Positions 50,893-60,671 are shown, numbered from the stretch's first letter. The stretch: 64,000 bases of DNA from Ignavibacteriales bacterium (GCA_016714125.1 JADJNX010000001.1:248001-312000), one strand, 5' to 3'. Notes: generated from the letters alone by a model not told the origin. Program-made: numbers and translations.

Positions 50893-50968
50893 TGCGGTAT
50901 GGGCGACACGAGAGAAAAGAGGCATCCGCTGCTCGACCAAACTCAGGATGTCTGTTGTTATTGCCGCA
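50893..50968 (+). ncRNA. Candidate structured 5' leader RNA
   Basis: A GC-richer island upstream of the cytochrome c lipoprotein gene in otherwise AT-rich DNA. It can close with TGCGG/CCGCA (50893-50897 with 50964-50968), contains an 8-bp inner helix AGGCATCC/GGATGTCT (50920-50927 with 50946-50953), and its apical CTCG (50932-50935) can pair with CGAG (50909-50912) as a pseudoknot. The ribosome-binding site follows at about 51019. It does not match a riboswitch class that I know. Two short open frames cross it but look like chance. Confidence 0.3.
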
Positions 50969-51031
50969 ATTTAACAATCACTACACATCATCAATTCCTT
51001 TTTGCAAAAAAAGAGTACAGGAGAGATTTTT

Positions 51032-51619
51032 ATGAAAAAAAGTCTTTATTCAATGCTAGCCCTTACAGCTCTGACAACAATTTTGATCACAGGTTGTAAT
51101 GTGGAAACCGAAAAAAAAGAGACCAAAAAAGCTGGTTCCACACCGGAAGAACTTGTTAAAAGAGGTGAATATCTCGTAACTATAGCAGGTTGCGACGATT
51201 GTCACAGCCCCAAAGTTTTTGGTCCTAATGGCCCGTCTATCGATCCGGAGCTAAGATTATCCGGTCATCCGGAGAAAGTGGCTCTCGATCCCGTTGATAA
51301 GAATTCGTTAAAGTCATGGGTTCTGTTTAACTCCCACAATACCGCAACCGTGGGTCCTTGGGGAGCGTCATTTGCTGCCAACTTGACTTCCGATCCGACC
51401 GGAATTGGCACATGGACTGAAGAACAGTTTATCAAAGCGTTAAGGGAGGGGAAATTTAAAGGGTTGGACAATACTCGTCAACTTCTGCCACCTATGCCGT
51501 GGCCCTCTTATTCAAAGATGACCGACGATGATCTGAAAGCAATATTTGCCTACCTCAGGACAACAAAACCTGTAAAAAATTCAGTTCCGGCACCAATTGC
51601 ACCACCGAATTTAAAATAA
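51032..51619 (+). CDS. c-type cytochrome lipoprotein
   Basis: About 195 residues from the ATG at 51032, which has AGGAG eight bases upstream. The lipobox is ILITGC, then one class I haem c site, CDDCH (preceded by GEYLVTIAG), and a distal Met candidate in LPPMPWPSYSKM. The tail (DDLKAIFAYLRTTKPVKNSVP) is typical of the small cytochromes found with alcohol dehydrogenase or in electron-transfer chains. Envelope-anchored one-haem electron carrier; partner not visible here. Confidence 0.92.
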   Translation: MKKSLYSMLALTALTTILITGCNVETEKKETKKAGSTPEELVKRGEYLVTIAGCDDCHSPKVFGPNGPSIDPELRLSGHPEKVALDPVDKNSLKSWVLFNSHNTATVGPWGASFAANLTSDPTGIGTWTEEQFIKALREGKFKGLDNTRQLLPPMPWPSYSKMTDDDLKAIFAYLRTTKPVKNSVPAPIAPPNLK

Positions 51620-51652
51620 TACCTAAACCGGTCTAATAATTATCTTTTAATG

Positions 51653-51691
51653 AAAAAGAGGCTAACGGGGTTTCCGTTAGCCTCTTTTTTT
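51653..51691. terminator. Bidirectional intrinsic terminator
   Basis: Stem GAGGCTAACGG/CCGTTAGCCTC (51658-51668 with 51674-51684), T-run after it at 51685-51691 and A-run before it at 51653-51657. It separates the convergent cytochrome and amidase genes. Confidence 0.88.
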
Positions 51692-51698
51692 ATACTTT

Positions 51699-54652
51699 TT
51701 ACATCCCAAGATAACTGAGAACAAATTTCATAAGAGCATTTCTTTTAAGAGGGTCTGTTATTGTCTCAAAAGGGAATCCGGCGACAATCGACTTATAACC
51801 CCCTCTGAACCCAACTGCGGCACTGTTTGTATTCTCTGAATACCTCAGAAGTGTTTCACCTCCCTTTTCCGGATTTATCGCTTGAGGAGCTTCAACTCTA
51901 TAGATATTAGCGGAATGATCGGTGTTAAATTTAAATTTCATTTCAGCACTGCCCTCAACTTTTGATACACCGGAAACTTCTCCATTTGTTGAAGCGTATT
52001 CAGTTCCAAGTTTAACTTTCAAAATGCTGCTTCCAAACTCAGAAGTTGTTGATTCCAGTTCGAGTTCTGTTCCAACATAGGCTCCACTAATAAAAAGGGA
52101 CTTACCACTCTGGAGGAAGTCTCTTAATCGACTTGTCAATTGTTTAGTAAAAAGTTGGTAGTTCTCAGTTATAACAGGGTCGAGTCCCAATTTTGATTTG
52201 GTATATTTTTCCTCACCGGCTATCAGATCAACCAAATCAAAACCACTTAGAAGGATTTTTCCGTTCTCAACTGATTCGTCACTTGAACTTGAAAATGAAA
52301 ATCCTGCATCAAGTATCGATTCTCCATGAATCGCAGGATAATCAAAACTGTTTCCTGCAATAACCAGACATTCCTTATCGGATTTGCTTGCACCAAAACC
52401 GGGGGCATCGTTGGATTTAAATTCAGATTTTCTGTCAAAATTTACCTGTTCACCTGTGAATGCTACATCCTTTATATATTGTACCCCCTCATCAACGTTA
52501 AAGAGGAATCCTTCAAAGCTGTCTTCCACAATCTGAGCCGGAGCAGCCAGCCGATCAAATGCATTCACTATTAACAGTTTTTTGAGTTTATCTTTTCCGA
52601 TCCCTGCACTTAAAATCTCCGAAGGAAAACTTTCACCACCACTGTTTATGGCAGTGATTTTATAACTTATGACTTTCCCTTCCGGGATGTTACTGTCAAT
52701 AAAACTGTTGGAACGGGTAAGTGTACCATTATCAAAGCCTCCATTTCCTCTCGTCTATAAACAATATACCCCTCGGGACTTGCGGTAGGCTCCAATGGAT
52801 CAGTTACAGGTTCCCACACCAGATTTACATTTTGCCCGTCAAGAATTGCGGAAAAACCATTCACAGGAAGTGGCTGAATTGCATATTTTTCTTTGTTCGC
52901 ATGGGATATGAATTTGATCATCCCTTTATAAATCGCCCTTGAAGCAGTAAACCGAAACTTGGGATCCCAAAAGAATTTCATTTCAGCAAAGTTCTGATGT
53001 GATAAAAGTTCAAGGAGAATACCGGGGATATTCCCTCTTACTGCCTCGGCATAGTTAGCATCCATTAATTCACGTCGAGACCATTTTTTGTCAAAGTGAT
53101 ACCTTATATCATCAACAATCTGAGATTGCACTATGTCAGCGAGGTCTCTGTTCGCCATTCTACTTCTGCCTCCCGGGAAGATTGTTGTATCTATCCCCAC
53201 CGAGCTGTAGATCATCAGAGTACCAATAGTAGAATCAGCACCCAAAATTCCGGCATCTGTGTGCCATGCCATTGTAAGATCGATTGGGATCTTTAATCCC
53301 TCGTTATCTTTTTGTTTGTTGGGCCCTGCGGGTGCACCGTTCAACCAGTTAGCATACTCAGCACGGGATCTGTAATCATCAACATAATCATCAATGTCTT
53401 TGCCCATATTGTAAACGAGAGTGTCTTCCACACCTGAATATTGCAAATAGTATCTTGCCGCCTCAACAAATTTTGGTTTCCCGCTCGTTTTTCCGTTCCG
53501 TTTAACAACTCCCATTCCCCCACCAAATCTAACTGCATCAGAGGTTACATTCCCTTCAAAATTGCTTTTATTTGAAAGTACCACTGCTGCTTTTTCACGG
53601 TCTGAGCCTTTTGGAAACTTAAATGTTCCCAGGTAAATCCAGGTACCCCATCCTGCGGTCTGGTTCACCCGAAAAGAGGTTTTTCCACCTGCATGGTAAA
53701 CGGTATATAATGCATCGGGGATGTTTTTTGAGTCTGAATCCTTTCCGTATGCAACATAAACGGCATATTCACCTTCTTCCGGGATATCTGCAATATATCT
53801 GAGTTTATTCTCTCCCATACTGCTTGTCATGGTTTTTATGAATGTCCCCAGACGAAATGGATTCACATTTGCATCATAACCATCAGGTATGTTCAGGAAT
53901 CCTTTACCTTCCGTCTTCCAGCTCTCAAATCCCTCAACTCTGCTTTTTCCATCAGGATTTTCATTATCAACGATGACCTCTCTAGTTTGAAAATCCCTCT
54001 CCCTTGGAAGGAAAACACCTGCACCTGCGTTCTCGAGCATTGGGACAAGATATGGGACTACCATTGAAGTTGTAAGAAGGTCTTCAACAGCCCCCCATAA
54101 TCTGGCTCTCTGCCACTGCCACCTGTCATCTTCATGACTGTAATACCAGCCATGGGAATTCCAAACAACGATATTGCGCCCTGTAAGTCCGTATTTGATA
54201 TCGTATGGTCTGTCTTCGTTTGACACCAAAGAGAACTTGTTCCGTTCAGCTGGAAGCCTGAGAGGGTCTTGATCCATATTCACTCTGTAATAATTTGGAA
54301 CCATCTCTTTTAACTCAAATGCCCCCACAAATATCTTTAGTCCATTCTCCTTAAATCCATTTTTATCTTTAAATTGTGTAAGCCTTCCCGTGGTTGATGT
54401 AATATCATTTTCTCTTAGTACATTTCCTGAACTTCTGCGGTTAAACACTACTGTCAGATTTTTGTTTTTATCAATATATACAGTATCCACTCTCGCTGCA
54501 GACGGAAAATTGTAAAGTTTATAATTGGATTTTAATTCTGCGGAGAGCTTCTTCCTGAATTCCTTAACCTTGTTATCCATCCCTTGTTGAGCGATAAGTG
54601 AGGAGGCAAAAAGAGTAAGAATGAATAAAAATGTTAATTTAATTGATCTCAT
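51699..54652 (-). CDS. N-acetylmuramoyl-L-alanine amidase-like protein with inserted golvesin-like domain (frameshifted)
   Basis: About 980 residues. A signal peptide ends SSLIAQ. Amidase_3-like zinc motifs are spread widely: VVWNSHGWYYSHE near residue 160, TMAWHTDAG near 445 and GILLELLSHQN near 545. Between them lies a golvesin-type beta domain (GEYAVYVAYGKDSDSK, RVNQTAGWGTWIYLG, TSDAVRFGGG). An FN3 domain follows, then a C-terminal alpha/beta region (LLIVNAFDRLAAPA, SLFISGAYVG). The frames 52667-54652 and 51699-52568 join when AAA at 52744-52746 (read on the other strand) gains one base (REENGGFDNGTLTRSNSF). Likely a cell-wall hydrolase; zinc ligands are inferred by eye. Confidence 0.8.
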
Positions 54653-54720
54653 AATAGTGTCCGTTTTATATTTGGATTCGCAATTTTCTTTTTTTGAACA
54701 TCAAAATTTACAAAAGCCCA

Positions 54721-55355
54721 ATGAAGAAAAACAAAAACCTTGCAATATTTTTATTTTTTGCTGCAATTGTCCAAATATATGTCATCTATCATTTTTATCA
54801 GAAGTCGGTTGAAAATGAGAGAAAAGAGGTTTTTATACTCCGTTCACAGGCATTTGAAAAATTAACCACCGGTGCCTTCGACTCGGCAGTAAAAATTTAT
54901 AATGCAATATTGGAGATAGATTCGAAGGACAGTTCTGCCCATCTTTTTAGAGGGCTTGCCTACCAGGGACTGAAAAAATATCCGGAGGCAGAATCAGATT
55001 TCAAAAAGGTGTTGGAAGATTTTCCCGATAAAGTGGATGCAATCATCCTGTTGGGGAACCTCTACTCTGAGATGGGAGATGATAAAAAAACTGCTGAAAA
55101 TTACGATAAAGCCGGGAAAATTGACCCCTCTAACCCCCTGGTTCCTATATATAAAGCAGCTTTTTATCTGAAATCAAAAGACCCTGACAGAGCTATCCTC
55201 GAACTTGAAAAAGTTCAAAAACTTCGTCCCGATTTTGAAAATTTACAAACATTTTTTGGAGAGGCTTATTTTCAAAAAGGGGAATTTGAAACGGCTATGA
55301 TCTACCTGAAAACCGCAATCGAAAAGAATTTAAGGTTTCCGTATCCCAAACATAA
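54721..55355 (+). CDS. Membrane-anchored TPR protein
   Basis: About 211 residues from the ATG at 54721, with one N-terminal membrane helix (IFLFFAAIVQIYVIYHFY) and four or five TPR units (SAVKIYNAILEIDSKDSSAHLF, AESDFKKVLEDFPDKVDAI and so on). The literal frame reads on to 55626 antisense to the next gene, which is implausible. One added base in the A4 run at 55322-55325 gives EKEFKVSVSQT and a stop at 55353-55355, a normal convergent end. Likely a scaffold for an envelope complex. Confidence 0.75.
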
Positions 55356-56574
55356 GGTTGCTTCTGCCCGGTTCCCAATAGTATCCAAGACCAAAGGGGA
55401 GGGGTTTCACATTATCTTTTTTGCGGTATTCTGCTTGAAGGTCTTTCTGGACTCTTCCGGCGAACATTGGAATCGGAGCAGTGTAGGTTCCGTAAAATCT
55501 TCTTTCCCATTTAGCCGCATCAAAATATTTAAGCGGAATTCCACTGTCTTCCTGAACCATATAACTTGCGTTGTTGACAACAAAATCCCTTATTCCGTTA
55601 AATCCACCCTGATGCATCAAATATGACGCAGCTTTTGCCATTGCTGCAAAAGGTTTCATATTGTTGATAAACTGTTGGAAATCGGCTTTTTTCGGGAAGC
55701 CACCATCTGAAAGATCGGTACTGAAGAAATAGAGTCTTTTAACCGTTTTTGCCTCTTTGTCGGTAAATTTGATCAAGACGCCATCATATCTCGTTTTGAG
55801 TTTACTTTCAGTAACATCTGATTTTTCATAGGTCAGTTTTCCGGTTTTGTCCATTTTGATATACTCGATATCAAGAACCCGGTTGCCTGTTTTTGCAAGA
55901 AAGATCAAAAGGACCGGAACTGTTCCGTTCACTCTACCCTGTTGAAAATCGGATGCCATATCAATTGTCTTAAAAAAACCGCCTGTTGTAAGAGTATTAA
56001 GTGAAGTCTGCAGGCTGCTTAAATATGCATTTAAGACGTTTGGTTGCAATTTATTCAAATTAGGTAGTTGCCCAACGGGTTCGAGACCTATGAGAACAAA
56101 ATTGTCGAAAGATGGGAAAAATGTATTTGCAAAAAGAAAATCAGGACCACCAAAGGGGTAAAACAGCGATTTGCAATCTGCTGAAATATCTTTTAACTCG
56201 GTTGCAGCCCACTCTCTTATCGGTGCAAGTCTTTTCTTTTCAAGACCGTCCCATCTTCCGGAAAAACCGGTTGAGTACGATTTCCATGCATTGGTCTTAA
56301 AAAGGGGTGCGATTTCGCTTGTAGAGTCAACCGTCATTCCCGCAAAGAATTTTGCGATGTCGTCATAAGTTCTTTTATATTTTGAAGCATCATAAGCTTC
56401 ACCAGTGACGTTGCCATCTTTAACCTGGGCGATTGAGTCTTTTTTAACAGTATCACTGACAACGGGTGCCTTATCATTAGCAGTGGTATTCTTATTGCAG
56501 GCGGCAAAAGTTAAAGATGCCATTAATATTGTAATAAAAAATAAGACCGACAGGGATCTTGATATTTGTTTCAT
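55330..56574 (-). CDS. Uncharacterised putative lipoprotein
   Basis: 414 residues with lipobox LTFAAC (Cys26), then an Asp/Lys/Thr-rich linker and a large mixed domain (FYPFGGPDFLFANTFFPSF, IGLEPVGQLPNL, RLYFFSTDLSDGGF, LPFGLGYYWEPGR). The domain is coherent and well conserved in style, but I do not recognise the family. Downstream of it on the same strand is the NlpC/P60 gene's promoter side, so it may be a separate transcript. Confidence 0.72.
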   Translation of the reverse strand: MKQISRSLSVLFFITILMASLTFAACNKNTTANDKAPVVSDTVKKDSIAQVKDGNVTGEAYDASKYKRTYDDIAKFFAGMTVDSTSEIAPLFKTNAWKSYSTGFSGRWDGLEKKRLAPIREWAATELKDISADCKSLFYPFGGPDFLFANTFFPSFDNFVLIGLEPVGQLPNLNKLQPNVLNAYLSSLQTSLNTLTTGGFFKTIDMASDFQQGRVNGTVPVLLIFLAKTGNRVLDIEYIKMDKTGKLTYEKSDVTESKLKTRYDGVLIKFTDKEAKTVKRLYFFSTDLSDGGFPKKADFQQFINNMKPFAAMAKAASYLMHQGGFNGIRDFVVNNASYMVQEDSGIPLKYFDAAKWERRFYGTYTAPIPMFAGRVQKDLQAEYRKKDNVKPLPFGLGYYWEPGRSNLMFGIRKP

Positions 56575-56585
56575 GTGCTTTCCGA

Positions 56586-57152
56586 TTAATTAAGAATTCG
56601 TGTGGCTCTAATAAAGCGTTTTTTATAATACTGATTATCCAGAAGTGTTATAACCACTCCTGTTTTTCTGCCTTCTGCATGGATAAATCTTATATTTCCG
56701 TTGGCATCACGGTCGTATGCCATGCCAACATGTCCAATCCAGGTTGAATTTGGGTTACCCCCTCCAAAGAAGATCAAATCGCCGGGTTCAATTTTTGAAT
56801 ATGGAATATCCGGACCCAAAATACATTGGTCGGCGGGCATTCTGGGAATTGGTTTGCCAATTTTATTAAAAAGGAAATACATAAAACCTGAACAGTCGAA
56901 TCCTCGCTCCGTTGTACCTCCCCAAACATATGGGTACCCTAAATATTTTTTTGCCTGAGACAACAAATTATTTACGGCAGCCTGATTGGAAAGATTATCA
57001 GGAATTTTAAATTCATCGTTTATAACTATTCCTTCCGGAAGTTTATAAACGTTTTCGAAATATTCCCTGTGAAGTGTGATGAAATTGTGACCCGGGGGTG
57101 CTGCGTTAAGTGAACTCATTATGGATAATATATATATAAGATATGGTGCCAT
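56586..57152 (-). CDS. NlpC/P60-family cell-wall peptidase
   Basis: A papain-fold endopeptidase that cuts D-Glu-diaminopimelate links in peptidoglycan. Catalytic Cys is in ERGFDCSGFMYFLF and His in IGHVGMAYD, with a third polar residue in RFIHAEGRK. It has a short N-terminal hydrophobic leader and no SH3 domain. The open frame begins at 57173, but that TTG lies inside the terminator of the upstream gene; the ATG at 57152 after GGAGGG is preferred, with the ATG at 57119 possible. Confidence 0.86.
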   Translation of the reverse strand: MAPYLIYILSIMSSLNAAPPGHNFITLHREYFENVYKLPEGIVINDEFKIPDNLSNQAAVNNLLSQAKKYLGYPYVWGGTTERGFDCSGFMYFLFNKIGKPIPRMPADQCILGPDIPYSKIEPGDLIFFGGGNPNSTWIGHVGMAYDRDANGNIRFIHAEGRKTGVVITLLDNQYYKKRFIRATRILN

Positions 57153-57171
57153 ATCCCTCCGTTGTTGGTGC

Positions 57172-57212
57172 AAAAAATTCCGGTTATATTCTTTTAAAAG
57201 AATACAACCGGA
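57172..57212 (-). terminator. Long-stem intrinsic terminator of the arginine decarboxylase gene
   Basis: A 34-base near-perfect palindrome (57179-57212; arms starting TCCGGTT) forms a stem of about 15 pairs on the minus strand with one G-U pair, followed by six U (A-run 57172-57177). It sits between the decarboxylase stop and the NlpC/P60 start. Confidence 0.85.
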
Positions 57213-57223
57213 TTAAATATAAA

Positions 57224-57769
57224 TTATGGGAGAAGGATTGCAGACGCGAGAACTGTTGTCCAAAGCCCGTTTTTATGACCCTCAGCGGATTGGGTTACAT
57301 TAAAAGAGCGGACAATCTTGCCCGACATCTTGTAGATGTTTTCTCTTTCACTCCAGTCAACTTCAGGATTAAAATCGATTCCAAGTGTAGTTGCAAGCAT
57401 GGTTGCTGCGAGATCTTCTGCATATTCACCACAAACTTTCTCTGTTTCACCATAAGGGTGATGCTCGGAAAGATATCCATAGAGATTTTTATCTGCGGGA
57501 ATGGCAACTCCGATGGATGATGCTATGAGACGATTTGGTTCATTGGTCTGGTTACGGGCCATTACACAAAAAGTGACCTGCCCCGGTTTAAGATATTTGA
57601 GACCCTCTTCTTTCGAAATTCTCTTGCAATCAGGTGGAAAAATACTGCTGACAGTTACAAGATTACACATTTCAATCCCTGCACCTCTAAGCGCAAGTTC
57701 AAATGATGCAAGATAATCCTTATGCCTGCCAACTCCTTTTGTAAAAAATATCCGAGAAGGTACGAACAC
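57224..57769 (-). CDS. Pyruvoyl-dependent arginine decarboxylase
   Basis: Converts arginine to agmatine for polyamine synthesis. 181 residues, as in the archaeal/chlamydial-type PdaD family. The self-cleaving serine, which becomes the pyruvoyl group, is in LVTVSSIFPPDCK; GQVTFCVMARNQTNEP and YLSEHHPYGETE are family motifs. The start is GTG at 57769 with AAGGAG six bases upstream. It lies downstream of smpB on the same strand and is closed by a strong terminator. Confidence 0.92.
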   Translation of the reverse strand: MFVPSRIFFTKGVGRHKDYLASFELALRGAGIEMCNLVTVSSIFPPDCKRISKEEGLKYLKPGQVTFCVMARNQTNEPNRLIASSIGVAIPADKNLYGYLSEHHPYGETEKVCGEYAEDLAATMLATTLGIDFNPEVDWSERENIYKMSGKIVRSFNVTQSAEGHKNGLWTTVLASAILLP

Positions 57770-57809
57770 CTTTTTCTCCTTCCTGTTTTTCGTCTAAAAC
57801 AAAAATGAA

Positions 57810-58262
57810 CTAATAATTGTTTCTTTTTCTATCCCGTTCCAAATCCCTCTTGGCAATCGTTTCCCTTTTGTCATAGAGTTTCTTTCCTTTTGCCAAAGCT
57901 ATCTCAACTTTTACTTTGCCATTCTTGAAATATAGTGACAGAGGCACAATCGTGTAGCCTTTTTCTTTTACCTTTTGGTTGAGTTTTTTTATCTCAATAC
58001 CATTAAGCAGAAGTTTTCTGTCGCGGAAAGGATCGTGGTTATTTATGTTTCCTTGTGTATATTCAGAGATATGAACACTCTTCAACCAGGCCTCACCACT
58101 TACGATTTCAACAAATCCATCGGTGAGATTACACTTTCCGGCGCGTAGTGATTTCACTTCCGTTCCTTGTAGTACAATCCCTGCCTCAAACGACTGAATG
58201 ATCTCATATTCGAAGTGAGCTTTTCTGTTTCTCACTATGATTTTGATGTTTGCCTGTTCCAA
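57810..58262 (-). CDS. smpB: SsrA-binding protein SmpB
   Basis: Partner of tmRNA in ribosome rescue. 150 residues with RKAHFEYEI, GIVLQGTEVKSLRAGK, NHDPFRDRKLLLN and the basic C-terminal tail DKRETIAKRDLERDRKR that enters the mRNA channel. The start is a TTG at 58262 with no obvious ribosome-binding site. The tmRNA gene itself is not in the window. Confidence 0.95.
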   Translation of the reverse strand: MEQANIKIIVRNRKAHFEYEIIQSFEAGIVLQGTEVKSLRAGKCNLTDGFVEIVSGEAWLKSVHISEYTQGNINNHDPFRDRKLLLNGIEIKKLNQKVKEKGYTIVPLSLYFKNGKVKVEIALAKGKKLYDKRETIAKRDLERDRKRNNY

Positions 58263-58302
58263 ATGCTTAATCTTGAATATTTAAACCTTAAATATATGTA
58301 AT

Positions 58303-58323
58303 TTCCGTTAGATAGTAACGGAA
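58303..58323 (-). other. Small hairpin between Ycf48-like cargo and smpB genes
   Basis: TTCCGTTA/TAACGGAA (58303-58310 with 58316-58323) with a five-base loop. It lies after the stop of the T9SS gene but has no U-tract, so it may be a weak terminator or an RNA-stabilising end. Confidence 0.35.
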
Positions 58324-58334
58324 TTCAAACCACC

Positions 58335-60671
58335 CTATTTGATTAAACTCAACTTCTTAACCATGGAGTATCTGCCTGTTTCCAGCTTATAAAAGTAAAC
58401 TCCCGTGGTTAGTGTTGAAGCATCAAAATTTATTGAGTAGGCTCCGGGTGATTGAATTTCATTTACAAGTGTTGCAACTTCCATTCCTGTTATATCGTAA
58501 ACTCTCAGCGATACTTGTCCTGCTTCGGGTATGCTGTAGTTAATCAGAGTAGAAGGATTAAACGGATTTGGGTAGTTCTGCATCAGTGCAAAGGAGTTGA
58601 CACCGGGAGCAACCTCAACTTCATTTGAATAATTTTTGCCTGTTACCATCCTGTCAGTAAATGAATAATTTACAGGTGAAGTGACTGTGCCATTTCCACT
58701 GATAAATGCTACTTCCTGCCATGATCCATCAGTTCTTTTCTGAATTTCGAATCCTTTGTTGTTGGTTTCTGTAGCTGTTGTCCAATTGAGAACCACTTCA
58801 TTGCCGACTGTCTGTGCAGTGAATGATACCAGTTCAACCGGAACTGTCTGGTCAGAGACTTTATATACTCTTCCATCAGAGGCTGCAACAACAAACTCGA
58901 AATTACTGATTTTCGCAGCACCGAGGTAATCGATACCCACATTAGTGGTGTCATAAGATGTTACTCCACCAGTTCTGTGAATCAACAATCCGCCTCTTCC
59001 AACTGCCCAAACATTATCTTCAGAGAAAATCACGATATCATGAACCACTTTTCCCTGAAGAGCAACAGTATCTGTGAGAAGGGTGACGGTCTGAAATCCG
59101 TCAGTGGTTTTATAAAAAGCACCATTTTCACCACAGATAAATCCGGTATTCTCATTCACCATCGCCACACCGGTCATCTGACCTGCGGGGACTACCATTG
59201 TGCCATGAGCAAAATTTATTCCATTTGTAGTCTTAAAAATTCTTTCTCCCGATCCAACAGCATAACCAACAGTGGAAGAGAGCATTTTTATGTCATAAAG
59301 TGTTGTAGTGGTAAGTGTGGTTTGAGTGCTCCAGTTGGTACCCTGGTTGGTTGTGAATAAAATCCCGCCTTCATTGTTAACCATGTAACCGGTGTTTTCA
59401 TCCGAAAAATTCATCTTGTAGTTTCTGGTGGTTGATGAACCAACTGACCGGTTTGTCCAACTCATCCCGTTGTCGGTTGAAGTGAAATATGCACCAAGTC
59501 TTCCACAGGTATATAATTTGTCTCCTGATGTATAAACATCGTAGAGGAAATCACCCATCATAAAAGCAGACTTTTTCCAGGTTACACCACCATCGGTTGT
59601 CTGGTGAAGTTCACCGCGGTCTCCCGCAACTGTGTATTTTAATGGTGATTCTGCATATATGCCATAAAAATCCCTACTTGTTGAACCGGTATTCCTCCAG
59701 GTAGCCCCTGCGTCAGTTGAGATGCCAAGATTTGACTCATAACCACCTGCTAAAATTGTGTTTCCAATCTTAAGTGACGCACGGATTACTTCGGTTGAAA
59801 AAACAGGTGCTATAGTCCAGTTTGTACCGCCGTTGGTGGTCCTTATAACAACACCATTCGACCCAAGTGCAACACCATTCTGGGCATCATAAAACTCACA
59901 TGTATATAAAGCAGCAGTTATGGGTGTAGTGAGAAGTGTAAAGTTGATTCCTCCATCGGTGCTTTTAAATACTCGTCCGGCAGTTCCAACAGCATAAAAT
60001 GTCTGGGCATCTGCCTGTCTGATTCTATAAAGAGTTGTTGAAAGCCCGGGCATTGTTCCGGCGGTCCAGGTGGCTCCACCGTCTGTTGTACGGGCATATT
60101 GACTGCCACTTCCAACGACTATGCCCTCGGATTGGGTGACCCACAAGATATCATAAAGGGTCCGACTCGGTATAGGAGTGGTAACCACAGACCATGTTGT
60201 ACCACCGTCTGTGGTCTTAATAATATTTACATTGGTAACACTGCCGCCGACAACATATCCAATATTTTCATCAAAGAAATAGATGGAGTTAATATCACCT
60301 GTGTATGATGCTGTAGATTTGTTTGTCCAGGAAAATCCACCATCAGTCGTTTTAAGAATCAGTCCGGCATCACCGCCAATATAACCAATCGACTCTGTAG
60401 CAAATGAAACACCATTAATGTTGTCGCCGGGAGTAAAGGGGAAAGTCGTGGTTTGCCATGAGCTTCCACCATCCGTCGATTTACTGCAATGACTGCTTAC
60501 ATCAAGATCATACCCGATTGTAAAGATTGTATTGTTAACCTTGCTGAATGCCCGAAAACTTCCCTGCGTTATAGGTTGTTTAAGCAATTGCATTGTCTCT
60601 GACATCGACTGTGAGACAACTGTTGATGACAAAATAACCACAAACAGTAAAAGTGGTAGATATCGTTTCAT
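58335..60671 (-). CDS. Secreted Ycf48-like propeller T9SS cargo
   Basis: 778 residues. A signal peptide ends STVVSQ. Then come a dozen or so repeats of the Ycf48/photosystem-II-stability type (GLILKTTDGGFSW, NIIKTTDGGTTW, YARTTDGGATW, VFKSTDGGINF, ELHQTTDGGVTW), each a propeller blade, likely two propellers. An Ig-like linker (VPVELVSFTAQTVGNEVVLNW) and a T9SS type A domain (MQNYPNPFNPSTLINYSI to VKKLSLIK) follow. The linker is also present in the cargos at 30329 and 46945. Function unknown beyond export. Confidence 0.9.
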   Translation of the reverse strand: MKRYLPLLLFVVILSSTVVSQSMSETMQLLKQPITQGSFRAFSKVNNTIFTIGYDLDVSSHCSKSTDGGSSWQTTTFPFTPGDNINGVSFATESIGYIGGDAGLILKTTDGGFSWTNKSTASYTGDINSIYFFDENIGYVVGGSVTNVNIIKTTDGGTTWSVVTTPIPSRTLYDILWVTQSEGIVVGSGSQYARTTDGGATWTAGTMPGLSTTLYRIRQADAQTFYAVGTAGRVFKSTDGGINFTLLTTPITAALYTCEFYDAQNGVALGSNGVVIRTTNGGTNWTIAPVFSTEVIRASLKIGNTILAGGYESNLGISTDAGATWRNTGSTSRDFYGIYAESPLKYTVAGDRGELHQTTDGGVTWKKSAFMMGDFLYDVYTSGDKLYTCGRLGAYFTSTDNGMSWTNRSVGSSTTRNYKMNFSDENTGYMVNNEGGILFTTNQGTNWSTQTTLTTTTLYDIKMLSSTVGYAVGSGERIFKTTNGINFAHGTMVVPAGQMTGVAMVNENTGFICGENGAFYKTTDGFQTVTLLTDTVALQGKVVHDIVIFSEDNVWAVGRGGLLIHRTGGVTSYDTTNVGIDYLGAAKISNFEFVVAASDGRVYKVSDQTVPVELVSFTAQTVGNEVVLNWTTATETNNKGFEIQKRTDGSWQEVAFISGNGTVTSPVNYSFTDRMVTGKNYSNEVEVAPGVNSFALMQNYPNPFNPSTLINYSIPEAGQVSLRVYDITGMEVATLVNEIQSPGAYSINFDASTLTTGVYFYKLETGRYSMVKKLSLIK

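Noticed and set aside
50829..51099. Two short overlapping open frames before the cytochrome gene
   Set aside because: No ribosome-binding site and no recognisable composition; they overlap the real cytochrome start and the GC-rich stem structure explains the lack of stops.
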